NCBI GenBank assembly: GCA_017506865.1
Contig: JAFCMP010000156.1
Span: forward strand, 1 to 64,000
DNA length: 64,000 bases
Direction of reading: 5' to 3'
DNA from: Tribonema minus
Taxonomy: Eukaryota; Sar; Xanthophyceae; Tribonematales; Tribonemataceae
Position 1 is the first letter of the stretch. Every line of letters begins with the position of its first letter. Shown here piece by piece: positions 22,951-34,568 of this stretch. Under the pieces are notes generated by a model, which ran no database searches, was not told the origin of the DNA, and was given only the letters and a program-made list of their open reading frames with translations. The position numbers and the translations under genes are program-made.

Positions 22951-25900
22951 ATGTCGGCAGCGGTGACTGTTGGTGCACGCAAGCTTTTGAATGCGGATGT
23001 CATGGCTGTCGCCACAGGTGCAGCCAAAGTTGATCTGGACGCAGCCACCCTCGATCGCTGCGGCGCAGAGGCGCAGTACTTGAAAAGCAAGGCTTCACCT
23101 GGCGCCACTGCTGCTTTCGATGCAGCAGCTCTTGCGGGCATACCGGAGGAATCGGTGCTGCCTGAGGCAGAAGCTCGGGCGGCCATCGTTGCCAGGCTGA
23201 GTTCTCTCATGCAGTGCAGATCCTGCATCCGTGCAGAGGCCGTGTCGCTCCTGGCGTCTCTATTGAACGCTGGCCTGTGTCCGCTGCTTCCTGCATCGGA
23301 GGGGGATGAGGGCGCTGCTGTGGCGAGGGCATTGCTGGGCATGGGTTCTGCCTACACACCCACAGGAATCCAGCCTCTGGCAGGCGCCATGACCACTGCA
23401 GGCCTTGCGCCGCTGCAAGAGCTGACGACCATGGAAGGCGATACCCTTCGCCTCAGGGCCTTCGCCGCCACAGGCGCCACCTGCATGGCCGCAGCAGCAG
23501 CAGCCACTGCCTTGGACCTCGCGGACGGCGCGGCGGCGCTGTCACTCGACGCCTGCGCCGCTTTCTCGGAGCCGCTGCAGGGCGCCCACTTCGATGTGTA
23601 CAGGCAGCACAGGGGCCAGATGGAGGTCGCTGAGCGCGTGCGTCTCCTCCTCACAGGCTCCAGATCGCTCAACTCGCGTGCGCCCGCTGCCCCTGCGGGG
23701 GGCAAGAAGAAGGGGGGCGGGGGGGGCGCGAAACCGGCAGCGGACGCACCAGCGGTGGCGCCTGTGTATCAGGATGACGATGCGCTGCGCGCTGTGCCGC
23801 AGTACCACGGACCTGCGAGAGAGGCGGTGCTGGCAGCCGGAAAGGTAGCGGAGACGGAGCTTAATAGCGCGGAGGCGGGACCGTTGACGCGACGCCATGA
23901 CAGCGCGGGACCCTATCACCCTCAGCAGGCAAGTTGCTGCTCGTATCAACCAGTCAGGCACTGAAGCATTGAAATAGAGTAATCGACTGGTTCATGCACT
24001 GTGGGGATTATACCAGTTGTGCGCCTGCTGCAACAGCTTTGGACGTGAATTTGTTGCTATAGGACAGTGTGCCAAGCCAGTAGGTTGCGCCAGTCACAGA
24101 TCACATGATGCATGTGGGCCGGTACTGTTGTTTGTTAGTGACAACCGATGCTTGTGCGACACAGAGCATGTGTGTAGATGCATGCTTTGCTAGGCGATCA
24201 ACATTGCTCTGAAGCTGTTCTAACGTCACTTATGTGCATAAGCCATTCTTGATACTCTTGTTCACCACCATCATTGTGAATCGCGCACGCTGAGAGTGGT
24301 ATCATCACCACCGCAACTGCCATGCCGCACGTAGCTAATGCTGCAAACCAGTTCAGTCACTGCACCCCTTAACCCTGCCATACATGTACATAAATACCTC
24401 TGGCCAATGCAGATTCGATCTGCGGCCCAGCAGCTGGCTCACGCATTGCTGATCCTGATGCAAGGGAGCAGAGCGCGCCTGGCGGCAATGAGCGCTGCTG
24501 CTGGCAATGGAATCGGTGCCTCCACCTATGTACCAGTTTCATTTGATGAGGGAAATGATGGCGAGAAGACAGGTGAGCGAACTGGACGGACACGCCTTCG
24601 GACTGCTTTGTCAATGGTTGTCATTATACCAAGTGTGTGAGATGCCATCTTTTTTTTTATACGAGTTGTCTCATGATTAAGGGCATCAACCTAATCTATG
24701 TAGAGGATGCCCGGATGCACACCTGGAACGAGCTTTGTGGTTGATTTTCATTGGATAGACTTGGAGGATGCCCGGATGCATATTGGAATGAGCTGTGTGG
24801 TTGGTTCTCATTGCAGACAGGGCCCAGAGGCCACTCTCTGGTGTTTACAGCGTGAGTTGTCTTTTACTGCAAGTCATTCACTGAGCGAAGTCGATGAATA
24901 TGGCTGTAATGTGAGATGCACAGCATGGGGTACCGCTTCTGTCTGTCTAGTATGGCTGGTCAGGCTTGGGCACAAGCAGTGTATTCAAATAAATGCAAAC
25001 TGGCAGATACAAAGATTTCACGTGATGTTGAACATTTTACATCAAGATGCAATGCTAATGATTCGCGAGCAGTGAATGTGTCAATTCAATGGACTCCATT
25101 GATTGTCGATATGAGTCCTCCAATATGACAAAGTTGACAGAGGCAGTGTAGCCACCATCGTATGATAGCAGGTCTGCATTTACTGATGCTGTCACTGCAT
25201 GCAGACCGACAGTGCATTTGACCTTATACAGGCACTTGCTCTCTAGCGTAAGCATTGCCATGTTAACCCAAGTAGCACGCTTGTCAATGTCTGGGAATGC
25301 AAAAACCGTAGACCAGCCGCCAACTACTTGCTAAGCGTGGAGCTAGGTTGCACAATAAATGTTCAATGAAGCAAGTCACTCATGACTCACCCAATGCACC
25401 CCCAGGATCGCAACCGCTGCCGCTGGAGCTGCGCGGAGCGCTGTCATCGCTGCGCCGCGCGCTGGCGGAAGAGCTCGCTGCCGCCGCCACACGCGCCGCC
25501 GCGACGGAGGCGGCAGCAGCAGCGGAAGCAGCGGCAAAGCGTGCTGCCGCCGAGGCAAAGGCTGCCGCTGCGAAAGCGGCCAAGAGCAGCGCTGCGCCGG
25601 GCGGCGCGGATCCCGATGCGGGCCTGACGCCGGAGCAGATTGCGAAGCGGCGGGAGAAGGCGGAGAAGAACGCAGCGCTGAAAGCGGCCAAGGCTGCGGC
25701 GAAGGCGGGCGGGGATGGGGGGGCGGGGGGGGGCGGCGCCGGGGGGCTTTTGGGGGACGGCACCGCGGAGATAAAGCGGCGCGTGATGGCGGCGGCGGGG
25801 GGGGAGGGGGAGCCGTCCGCGGAGGCGGTGTTGAGCGCTGTTGACTTCAACTGCGCGGGGGAGGGGACGCTTGGGGGGGTTATTGCGGGGCTGATTGAGA

Positions 25901-28900
25901 AGCTGGGGAGTGGGGGGGCGCGGCGGAAGCCCAAACTGCCCAAGGGGACGCGCGATCAGCTGCCGGAGCAGATGCGCGTGCGCGAGCAGGCTTTTGAGGT
26001 ATGTATTACTATGAGTAAGTATAAAAGTTGAACTGTTGAATAATGACCTCAGTCTGGCATGCTGCTGCATGTTGCGTCAGGCTGGCATGCTGCTGTATGT
26101 CGCTTGTTTTCACACCCCAGGAAGGCTTGGAGTATGCTCAGGGTCATGGCTGGATTGCGCTGCAATTCAAAGTGCCAAGCGGGGTGCCTGACCAGCTGCC
26201 TGAGGAGTTTGTGCGCGTGCGTAGCAAGCTTTTGACGTACCTATGTACACATGGTGCGACTTGAAGTATACTCAGGGTCATGGCTCTAACTGCACTGCAA
26301 TCCGAAGTGCCATGCGGGGCGCGTGATCAGCTGCCTGAGCAGTGTGTGCGCGCGTTTGAACAGGCTTTGAGGTCTGTAGGCATGCTGCGTTGAGCTCCTA
26401 TTGCCACACCTCAAGAAGCAATTGAAGTATACTTGGCAAATGGTACACGCAATCCAGATTTTTAAAGGCATCCTTCATTGAATGGCAGACTGATTGTTAG
26501 TTATAAACTTAGCTGGTGCACTGGACGCTGTTTCACTTTGAGGTGCTCAACGGCACACAGGCATGAGTCAGTATGATAGTCAACACTTTGGCCCTACAAC
26601 CTTTCCAACCTCGAAATACTCAGTGACTTGAAGTACATTTTACCAGTTGAAGTTGGCAGTGGCTTCCATCGCATTTGATGAGATTGTCCGCCCTGCCATG
26701 TTGTGATCCATGGAAAGTTTGTCCACAGAGCAGGACTGCGAACAGAATCATGCCGCTCATTGTGCAGGTGTGATCCATGGAAAGTTTGTCCACAGAGCAG
26801 GACTGCGAACAGAATCATGCCGCTCATTGTGCAGGTGCAGGCTGATAAGTCATGTTATTGTCTTTCGCACGACCAAGTACTTGATAATCGTGAAGATGGC
26901 ATGTATGCATGAAGGCAGACCTCTATCTGTTCTCATATGCTGCCATAGTTGGTTCGAAAACTTTGACAAGCATTTTGGGTGTTACAATGCCCAAACATTA
27001 ATCATCATTGCCACCGCGCCGATCAGCTGTTAATCCCAAGACTTTCAGTGCAGAGGTGCAGTTTCTTCTGTCAGCGCCCATGATCGCAGTGACTGCGGGT
27101 GCCTCATGAAAGTGCAGCACTTCTACAAGTAGTCATAGTATTGTTCATGATTGCATCCGCTTGTAGTGCTTCCAATATGCTGTGCATACAATTCACACGA
27201 AGACAAATACAACGCCAGTAGCTGAAGCTGCAGCATTGCTCATTACGCGCGTAACCGCAGGCAATCCGGCGCGTCTTCAAGCGCCACGGCGCAGTTGAGA
27301 TTGACACTCCCGTCTTTGAGCTCAAGGAAACGCTCACGGGCAAGTACGGCGAGGATTCAAAGCTCATTTACGATCTGGCAGATCAGGGGGGCGAGCTGCT
27401 GGCGCTGCGCTATGACCTCACGGTGCCGTTTGCCAGGTAAGAAGCGCTTATTTACAAAGTAAGAAGTAGCGACCCTTATTTGGAGTAGTGTTTGAAGTTG
27501 ATCGTCAGGGGCTGAGCTGATAGCGCTGCGCAATCATCTCAATGATTGCACAGTACCTCTTGTCCGGTGCGAAGCGCTTACAAGAGACGAGGTAGCGACG
27601 CGTTGTTGAAGTAGTTTTTGAAGTTGTCATCAGCTGAGCTGGGATGAGCTGCTGGCGCTGCGCGATGACCTCACGGTACCGTTCGCCAGGTATGAAAATC
27701 TGTAAGGTAGAAGTACCGACACATTGTTGAAGTAGTGTTTGAAGTTGGTAATCAGAAGCTGAGCTGGGGTGGGCTGCTGGCGCTGCCCTATGACCTCACG
27801 TTGCCGTTTGCCAGGTAAGAAGCGCTTACAGAAAAGAGATAGAGTAACGACGTTTGTTGAAGTAGTGTTTGAAGCTGATAATCAGGGCCAAGGTTGGGTG
27901 AGCTGCTAGTGCTTTGCTATGCTCTCATGATACCTTTTGCCACATGCGAAGCGCTAATACCCCGGGTAGTAGCAGCAACATGTTGTTGAAGTACTTTTGA
28001 TCATCAGGCCGAGCTGAGGTGAGCTGCTAGCGCTGCGCTGTGATCTCGCGGTGTTTTTTGTCAGGTACGGAGCACATGTGAAAGATGTGAACTAGCGACG
28101 TGTTGTTGAAGTAGTGTTTGAAGTTGATCACGAGGGGGCTGAGCTGGGGTGCGCTGCTACAGTAGTGCTGCGCTACGATCTCACGGTACCTTTTACCAGG
28201 TACGAAGCGCGTATGCAAGATGTGAAGTGGCAATGCATCGTAAAAGTAGTGTGTGAAGGTGATGTTCAGGGAGCTGAGCTGCGGTGGGCTGCTAATGCTG
28301 CGCTATGATTCACGGTGCCTTTTGCCAGGTAGAAGATGCACCCCTGTCATTGATGGTGAAGTAACAAATGGTGGAGCTGTTCCTTGAAGTGATCATCAGG
28401 CAGGTGTCTACTCTAAAAAAAATATGGATAACTTGGGTAGGGTAATGTGACTTGAATCTAGGATTCCATGCTCTGTCAGAGCAGGGGTTTTGCTTTGCGA
28501 CTCCAGTGCCTTTACAAATGTAGAGTTCTCCACTATTCGGATAGGTCAGTCACTAGCGGCTTGCTCTGGAAATGTTTGAGATATGGCAAGCAGGCGACGT
28601 TCAGGTACGGTTAGTTTGGTGATAAAGGGCGGCAATCTGCTGCGAGCTGTTGGCAGTACGGTTTGTCGTCAATGTGCTGTTGCCATGTTTATGAACTTTT
28701 CACTGTTCGTTCTTGGTCGCGCATCGCGCCAACCTGTTGGTGCCTAATGTCGTCAGGCTCTCAGCCTACATTGGCCACATCATGCCTCACATGACACATG
28801 GAGAGATTGCTGCAACGAGCGTTGTGCTCACAGTTCTCGTGCTATGTACTACACACATCAGTATGCTCTGTTCATTCAGCTGTGACGCGACACTACCAGA

Positions 28901-31900
28901 GTGACACGCTTGCTACTTTAGCGTCTTGGGCAGCTTCAATCGCTTCTGCTACGCCCATACACATTGGTACGACCAGCCCAACTTCCGTACCATTAAAAGC
29001 ATGCGCTCATGCTCCTACCAACCTTGGCTTGCCCATCACAGTGCTCTGGTGCTCGTGGTTACTATTGCACCCACCGTCGTAACGATGGACATTACATGAA
29101 CGGGCCTGGTGCTGAACTACGTCGACAACACCAAACACTCCTGAGTGCTGCTGACCCCCACCCTAACCCTAAGCTTTTGCAATGCACCAATACAGCCAGC
29201 GCAGACCTGCTTGCACGCTGCAGCCTTCTGCTTGACTTGCCCCCTCAAACTTCAACTTGGACTTGTAACTCGCACGCAGGTACCTGGCGCTGAACAGCGT
29301 TGGCAACATCAAGCGCTTCCACATTGCCAAGGTCTACCGCCGCGACCAGCCCAACCTCGCTCGTGGCCGCTACCGCGAATTCTACCAGTGCGATTTCGAC
29401 ATTGCGGGGGCGTACGGGCCCATGGTCGCGGACGCAGAGGTGCTGAGCGCTGCTTGCGAGATTCTGTCGGGGCTGCCTATTGGCGACTTCCAAGTGAAGC
29501 TCAACCACCGCAGGTGCGTTTCTCAATTTCATGCACACTCCTTCAAATTGCAAACTTCAAAGTGTTATCGCAGCTGTAATGGGTGATAATTATTTAGCCA
29601 TCGAATCCAAGCGATGTTGTGCTGCCGCTTGTGCAGTCCGAGCTTGTGTCGCAGGGCGACTTCTGCTTTTTCATTCATGTAGTGATGCTGGTTGTGATGC
29701 TGAATATGGTGAGATGCATCACATGTAGCTTTTCTCAACACAACGTGTGGTTACAACACGCGGTCGCCATTGTGCCTGCATTGACCGCCTTGCACTCCAC
29801 CATACTTCATCCATACTCACCGGTTCGCGGTCTGGTCCTTTGTTACATACATAGGCTTCTGGATTTAATCCCGGACATCACAACATGCAGCCAGCCGCCA
29901 TTGTGCCTGCATTGACCGCCTTGCACACTGTCATACACGTGATTCATACCCACCGCTGCGCACTCCGGTCCTGCGTGTAGGCTTTTGGATGCGATCCTGG
30001 ACATCTGTGGCTGCCCCGCAGAGAAGTTCCGCACCATCTGCTCCGCCATTGACAAGCTTGACAAGGCGCCTTGGGAGGAGGCAAGTGATCACCACCGTGT
30101 CTTATTGGTATACTGGCTGTAGTGGCATCATGCTTTCGATTTTGCACCAGCATGTGTTGCGGTTGAAGAGACACAAGACTCATGTCCATCTGCATTACGC
30201 ATCAGGTCTTGCTATTGTATGGCTGATCGTTACATTGCCTCACTGCCCGGTGATGAAATTTGTTGTCAGTTGCCTCTTTTGCTGGCAGGAAGCCAATCAT
30301 TTGCTCTCGTGACGGAGCTGCAAAGTCAGTCAAAGCCTCAAACACGATGTTATCGTTGGGACTTCTGTAGGCTGATGTCTATGTCACCTATCATAAGCAT
30401 CAGGCATGTATCGTAACACGTGTTGATACAGGGACCTCTGCAGGCTGACGTGTATGTCACCACTCGTAATCATCAGACTTGTATCGTATCATTTTGATTT
30501 AAACATCCTAACTTGATCTTCACTCGCGAATGACCACCAGGTACGGAAGGAGATGGTTGAAGAGAAAGGCCTTGCCCCAGAGGCAGCGGACAAAATCGGC
30601 GGGTTTGTGACATACAGTGGACCCCCGCGTCAACTGTGGCAGCAGCTCACGGATGAAGCCAAGTTTGGTCAGCACCCGGATGCAGCGGCGGCGATGGGGG
30701 AGTTGGCGCTGCTGTTTGACTATTTGGATGCCATGGACTCACTCAGGTGCCAAAAGTTGTTGATACACGTCAATTCCTGTGCTTTGCTGTTGAACAACTT
30801 CAAGGTACTCTGTGGGTGAAGTAGCATAGCGTGGTTGCAAGATGCACCTTGATGACTGAAGACTTGTTGTGAGTGTGAATGCGGCAGAGCACAGGTTACT
30901 GTAATTATGAGCGCACGGGCTAGCATCATGTGCACCACTCAGTCTTGTTTGAAGGCCTAGCCCGTTGTGAGTGCGTCACAAGCACGCGAAGTGTATGTAC
31001 ATCTGAAGTGTATGCTGTGGCTACTGCAGGTTTCATCATGGTGGCCAACGCGTCTCGTGCTCATTGATTCAGCTCACGGCCCACTTCCTACCATGGCGCC
31101 AAAAAGCCTCTCATTCGCACATCCATCTGCCCCCCTTGCAGGTTCATCCAGTTTGACCTGTCCCTTGCCCGAGGCCTCACCTACTACACTGGCCTCATCT
31201 ATGAGTGCGTGGTGTTGGATGGTGAGACCAAGGTGGGGTCCATTGCTGCGGGAGGTAGATATGACAACCTGGTGGGTATGTTCTCCAGCACACAGACGCC
31301 GTGCGTGGGGGTGTCCATCGGCATTGAGAGGGTGTTTGCCATCATGGAGGTGAGTGCATGAGCAAACGATGATAGAACATGTCATTATTATTGTCTAGAT
31401 ATAACATTTTGTGAGAGGGTGTTTGCCATCATGGAAGTGAGTGCATGAGCCGATGCTGATACAGCATGTATTGTGAGAGGGCGTTTGCCATCATGGAGGT
31501 CGATGCATGAGCAAACACTGATATTCTTGAAAGTTATGTGTGGTGAGAGGGTGTTTGCCATCGTGGGGGTCAATGCATAAGCAAACGCTGATATGGTATG
31601 TATGGTGAGAGGGTGTTTGCCATCATGGGGGTCAGTGCATGAGCAAACGCTGATACAGTACACATGTATCGTGTAGAGGTGCTGTTGTCATATGTGAGGC
31701 AGTCAAGGGCAGCGTTTGAGGTTCTGCCAAGGAGAGCGGCGGAGGTCATGTAGAAAGTTGAAGTTGACGCACTTCCAGCCACTCACTGCGCTGCATACAT
31801 TCCTTGGGCATGTGCAGCATGCACCTGTGCTGCCATCACATAATCATTGGTGCTGCACCTGCACCCAGCCTCTCTGTGCTCTAGTGACAGTTTTTTTATT

Positions 31901-33379
31901 CTTGGCTGGAGCGCGTTTTGTGTTTGGTGTTGGCTCACAGCAGTCTTCATACTTCATACTGCAGAGCCATACTTCTGTGCGTGCATGATTTGATGGGACT
32001 CATGGCTGCGATGTTGTATGTCATAGTGCATTACTTCAGCCACAGTGAATGATTTTACCCCTTAACTTTACCCCTTACCCAAATGTGATTCTTCTTGCCA
32101 TGGCCATAGCTATTGTGTACGGCTTTGTTGGCGGCTCACGCAGGCTTCAAAAGAGAGCAGCAAGTCCCACATCATGCAACAGCTTCTCTAAGCAGACGTT
32201 GACGTGTTGTGAGTTTTGCATCGCCACACTCTGCCTCCACAAACAATGCAGCCATCACACGCTATTGCTCAACCCCTCTACCGTTTGACCACTACACTTG
32301 TATTTGATCAGCACCAGCATGCCGCAGAGCGCAGATTGCTCGAAGTCAAACATGCACCGTGTATTGCAAAGTATATGCATGGTCATGGGGTTCATATCAA
32401 CTATACCTCTCCCCAACCTGTGGCATCTGCCCTTTGTGTAGGCCAAAGCCCAGGCGAAAGGCGGCAATGGCGCCCCCGTGCAGGTGTTCATTGCAGGCAT
32501 TGGTCCCGACTTGCTGACCTACCGGATGAAGGTCGCACGCCTGCTGTGGGACGCTGACATTCCTGCTGAGTTCAACCACCAGGTGAACAAATGATGTTTA
32601 AGTTGCCGCTGTTCTGTGTCTGTGATAGTACAGTCTGCTTATTCATAACCTTCTGCCTGCAGTCACATGAGCATACTGTTGATGTAGGCAGGCGCTGCAT
32701 GTTGAAGCTCACAGCGGGTGTGTGGCTTCGTGCAGTTCGCAAGAGGTCACGGCGATGCAATGGTGAACTTTGACATCCAGCTCGACATACCTTTAGTAGC
32801 TGCCCGTTCCGGCTTGCAATAGGAAACCTAAGACACCCTTTTTCAAGCCATGGGCCCAGAGGCGGTTTTCGTGCCACTTGTTGCTGCATCTGGTGTTGCA
32901 TCGACTGCTTATGCCGAGCATTCCCTCACATGGCACACAATTTCGTTGCCGTTGGGCATGGAAACTGCCGCATGTGTTGGTCTTTCCCTCTCTATATACG
33001 GTGTTTTTTCAAAAAGGCAGAGAGTGCCTCACCAGCTAAACATGCAGAATGCGTATTGCACCCTTGCTGCTCTAATTGAGACATCATCTGCCATGTTGTG
33101 TCCCGTCATCCCTCACAGGCGGCCCCAAAGCTGAAGCCGCAGTTGACGGAAGTCCTCGAAAGGGGCATCCCCTTCATGGTCATTGTCGGCGAGACAGAGG
33201 CCAAGCAGGGAAAGGTCAAGGTCAAAGACATGGCCACGCGCGAGGAAGTTGAAGTGGACCTCAAACTTGCAGTGGAGACGCTCCTTCAGCGCGGCTGCCG
33301 CACGGTGCGAAACGAGGCCAGCCTGCTCGCTGATGCATCACGTGCCGCTGCCACTGCTGCAGAGGTGTCTGAGTCTTGA
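22951..33379 (+). CDS. HARS: Cytosolic histidyl-tRNA synthetase with N-terminal lyase-like domain
   Basis: Class II synthetase that charges tRNA-His. Ten exons join in phase into 1018 aa: 22951-23928, 24413-24572, 25406-25998, 27261-27436, 29280-29513, 29981-30080, 30541-30746, 31142-31349, 32442-32582 and 33119-33379. Residues ~90-380 resemble the histidase/PAL fold ([38 protein letters not shown]). The Ala-Ser-Gly that forms the MIO cofactor is missing, so lyase activity is unlikely. An Ala/Lys-rich linker (~390-500) follows, then the catalytic core: KLPKGTRD (~556), [10 protein letters not shown] (627-636), motif 2 [16 protein letters not shown] (~644), ARGLTYYTG (825-833) and motif 3 GGRYDNLVG (853-861). 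The anticodon-binding domain occupies ~890-1018. Introns 1 and 6 are GC-AG. Introns 3, 4, 5 and 8 contain copies of neighbouring exon ends. Confidence 0.95.
24699..24822 (+). repeat. Tandem duplication inside HisRS intron 2
   Basis: A ~60-bp unit containing GAGGATGCCCGGATGCA, GGAATGAGCT-like sequence and TGTGGTTG occurs twice in a row with moderate divergence. Unlike the other intronic repeats it does not derive from a neighbouring exon. Confidence 0.75.
26166..26378 (+). repeat. Two decayed copies of the HisRS exon 3 end plus donor
   Basis: The exon 3 end (25930-26003: GCCCAAG, GATCAGCTGCC, GCGCGTGCG, CTTTTGAG then gtatgt) is repeated at 26166-26246 and 26299-26378 within intron 3. Both copies keep the order of blocks but have substitutions and lost frame. 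Their GT dinucleotides are weaker decoy donors. Confidence 0.8.
26704..26837 (+). repeat. Perfect 67-bp tandem duplication in HisRS intron 3
   Basis: The unit starting TGATCCATGGAAAGTTTG at 26704 is repeated from 26771 with no difference that I can see. Both units end in GTGCAGGTG, which resembles an acceptor followed by a donor. The identity implies a very recent duplication. Confidence 0.92.
27509..28335 (+). repeat. Array of seven degenerate copies of the HisRS exon 4 end plus donor
   Basis: The end of exon 4 (27390-27450: GAGCTGCTGGCGCTGCG, TATGACCTCACGGTGCC, TTTGCCAG then gtaagaagcgctta) recurs at about 27509, 27631, 27756, 27885, 28005, 28133 and 28265. Spacing is 119-132 bp, and the units are linked by GAAGTAGTGTTTGAAGTTG. 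Copy 3 (27756-27828) keeps an intact GCCAG|GTAAGA donor and copies 2 and 6 keep plausible ones. All copies have lost the reading frame or key residues, so they are not alternative exons. Confidence 0.92.
29852..29895 (+). repeat. Decayed copy of the HisRS exon 6 acceptor and start
   Basis: ATAGGCTTCTGGATTTAATCC at about 29858 copies the real TAG-acceptor junction and exon start at 29977-30000. The preceding GCCATTGTGCCTGCATTGACC block is duplicated with it. This is an acceptor-side junction copy. Confidence 0.75.
31413..31660 (+). repeat. Four tandem copies of the HisRS exon 8 end plus donor
   Basis: The exon 8 end GAGAGGGTGTTTGCCATCATGGAG and its donor gtgagtgcatgagcaaac recur at about 31413, 31473, 31541 and 31604, spaced 60-70 bp. 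The first copy keeps an almost intact donor (GAAGTGAGTGC). Later copies change the GT context to GGGGTC. Confidence 0.92.
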
Positions 33380-34568
33380 TCTGCTGTCACCTGTAGGGTC
33401 TGGAGCAATCTGTTGACGTATCATCAGCAGCGCAGGCTGATCCGCTGATTGCCGTTGCCGCATCGAATGCTAGTGCTCCAGTTGACACGAAGCAGTGCTA
33501 GCGGATGGTGGATAATTTGTGGTCGCCCAACGGTTTAAGAAGAGCAGCAGGTGCTGGGTGCAACAGTGCTCAGGGCTCGAGAAGGTTTTCTTGAGGTAGT
33601 TATCCAGCGATCGCAGAGTCGTGTCATGAAGTTCAGTCGCACACTCTGCGCACATTGCCAAGCTGTGCCGCTCACATAGTGCAGTCATCTGCCGCTTGTG
33701 CCATCGTCGGCAAAGTGGTGTGGCGTGCGACACGCAGCATGGTTGCACAATGCTTGTTGTGCGATAGTGTTGTGTCCACCTGCCAAATGATCGAGACTCG
33801 AGATGAACACAAGTCATGCCTCTGGAGTCTTGCTGCCACTGCTTCAGTTTGAAGCCCACTGCCTGCTTAATGAGCGTTCCAGTGCATGTCGCCGCTCACA
33901 TTTGAGATTGCCACAGCGCAGGGAAGGGAGTTGCTTGCATACATGTGTTTTGCATGCAGTATTTTTAGATGCAAAATGTGGTACTCTCTCGCACTGTCAC
34001 TTGGACAGACTTCAATGCTAGTCACCGCTCTGTGTACAACTTGAAAGGGTGCTATATAGTATTGCACACTGACTTTGCAGGTTGCACCCATGCTGCTATA
34101 TACATATAGCATCGGTATGGGTCGTGTTGGCGCACCCTGTCTGCTGTGTTCCCGATATTGAATGTGGTGTATTGTGCCAGGCCTTTTTGTTTGGTGATGA
34201 TCATGACAGTAGTGTTTTTAAACTTTTGTTAGATCCAAGTTGAGGTTGAGTTGGAGTTGAGCAACTTGAACTAGTCGAAACTCGGACGCTCGTTCTGCAC
34301 ACAATCTCAGCAAGCACATCGCGCGCTTTCCCTCTGGGATGCCGTTGCGCGCAGACAGTGTGATGCAAGCACACTCTGGCAAAGACCACGGCGAAAGTCC
34401 AGACTTGAGTCTGCGAACGCAACGCAAGGGAACTCAAGGCCGGAGACTCATGTTCCTTGATGTAGCGCTGGGAGTGCATTGCTATTGCTACCATGGCATT
34501 CGCCATGGCGTGCAGCATTCTCCTTGCCGTTTTAATTGCAGGCTGCACGCTTTGACCCTGCACACGCA
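33380..34568. other. Intergenic region between HisRS and the Gly-rich protein gene
   Basis: Expected to hold the HisRS 3' UTR and the promoter of the next gene. I see no further exon, RNA gene or marked repeat. A short run of AAGTTGAGGTTGAGTTGGAG at about 34238-34260 is the only notable pattern. Confidence 0.5.

Noticed and set aside
27390..28335. CRISPR-like regularly spaced array
   Set aside because: The units are decayed copies of the adjacent exon junction with no constant repeat/variable spacer structure, and the locus is a eukaryotic intron.
27509..28335. Alternative HisRS exons
   Set aside because: The copies have lost frame and key residues and lack their own acceptors.
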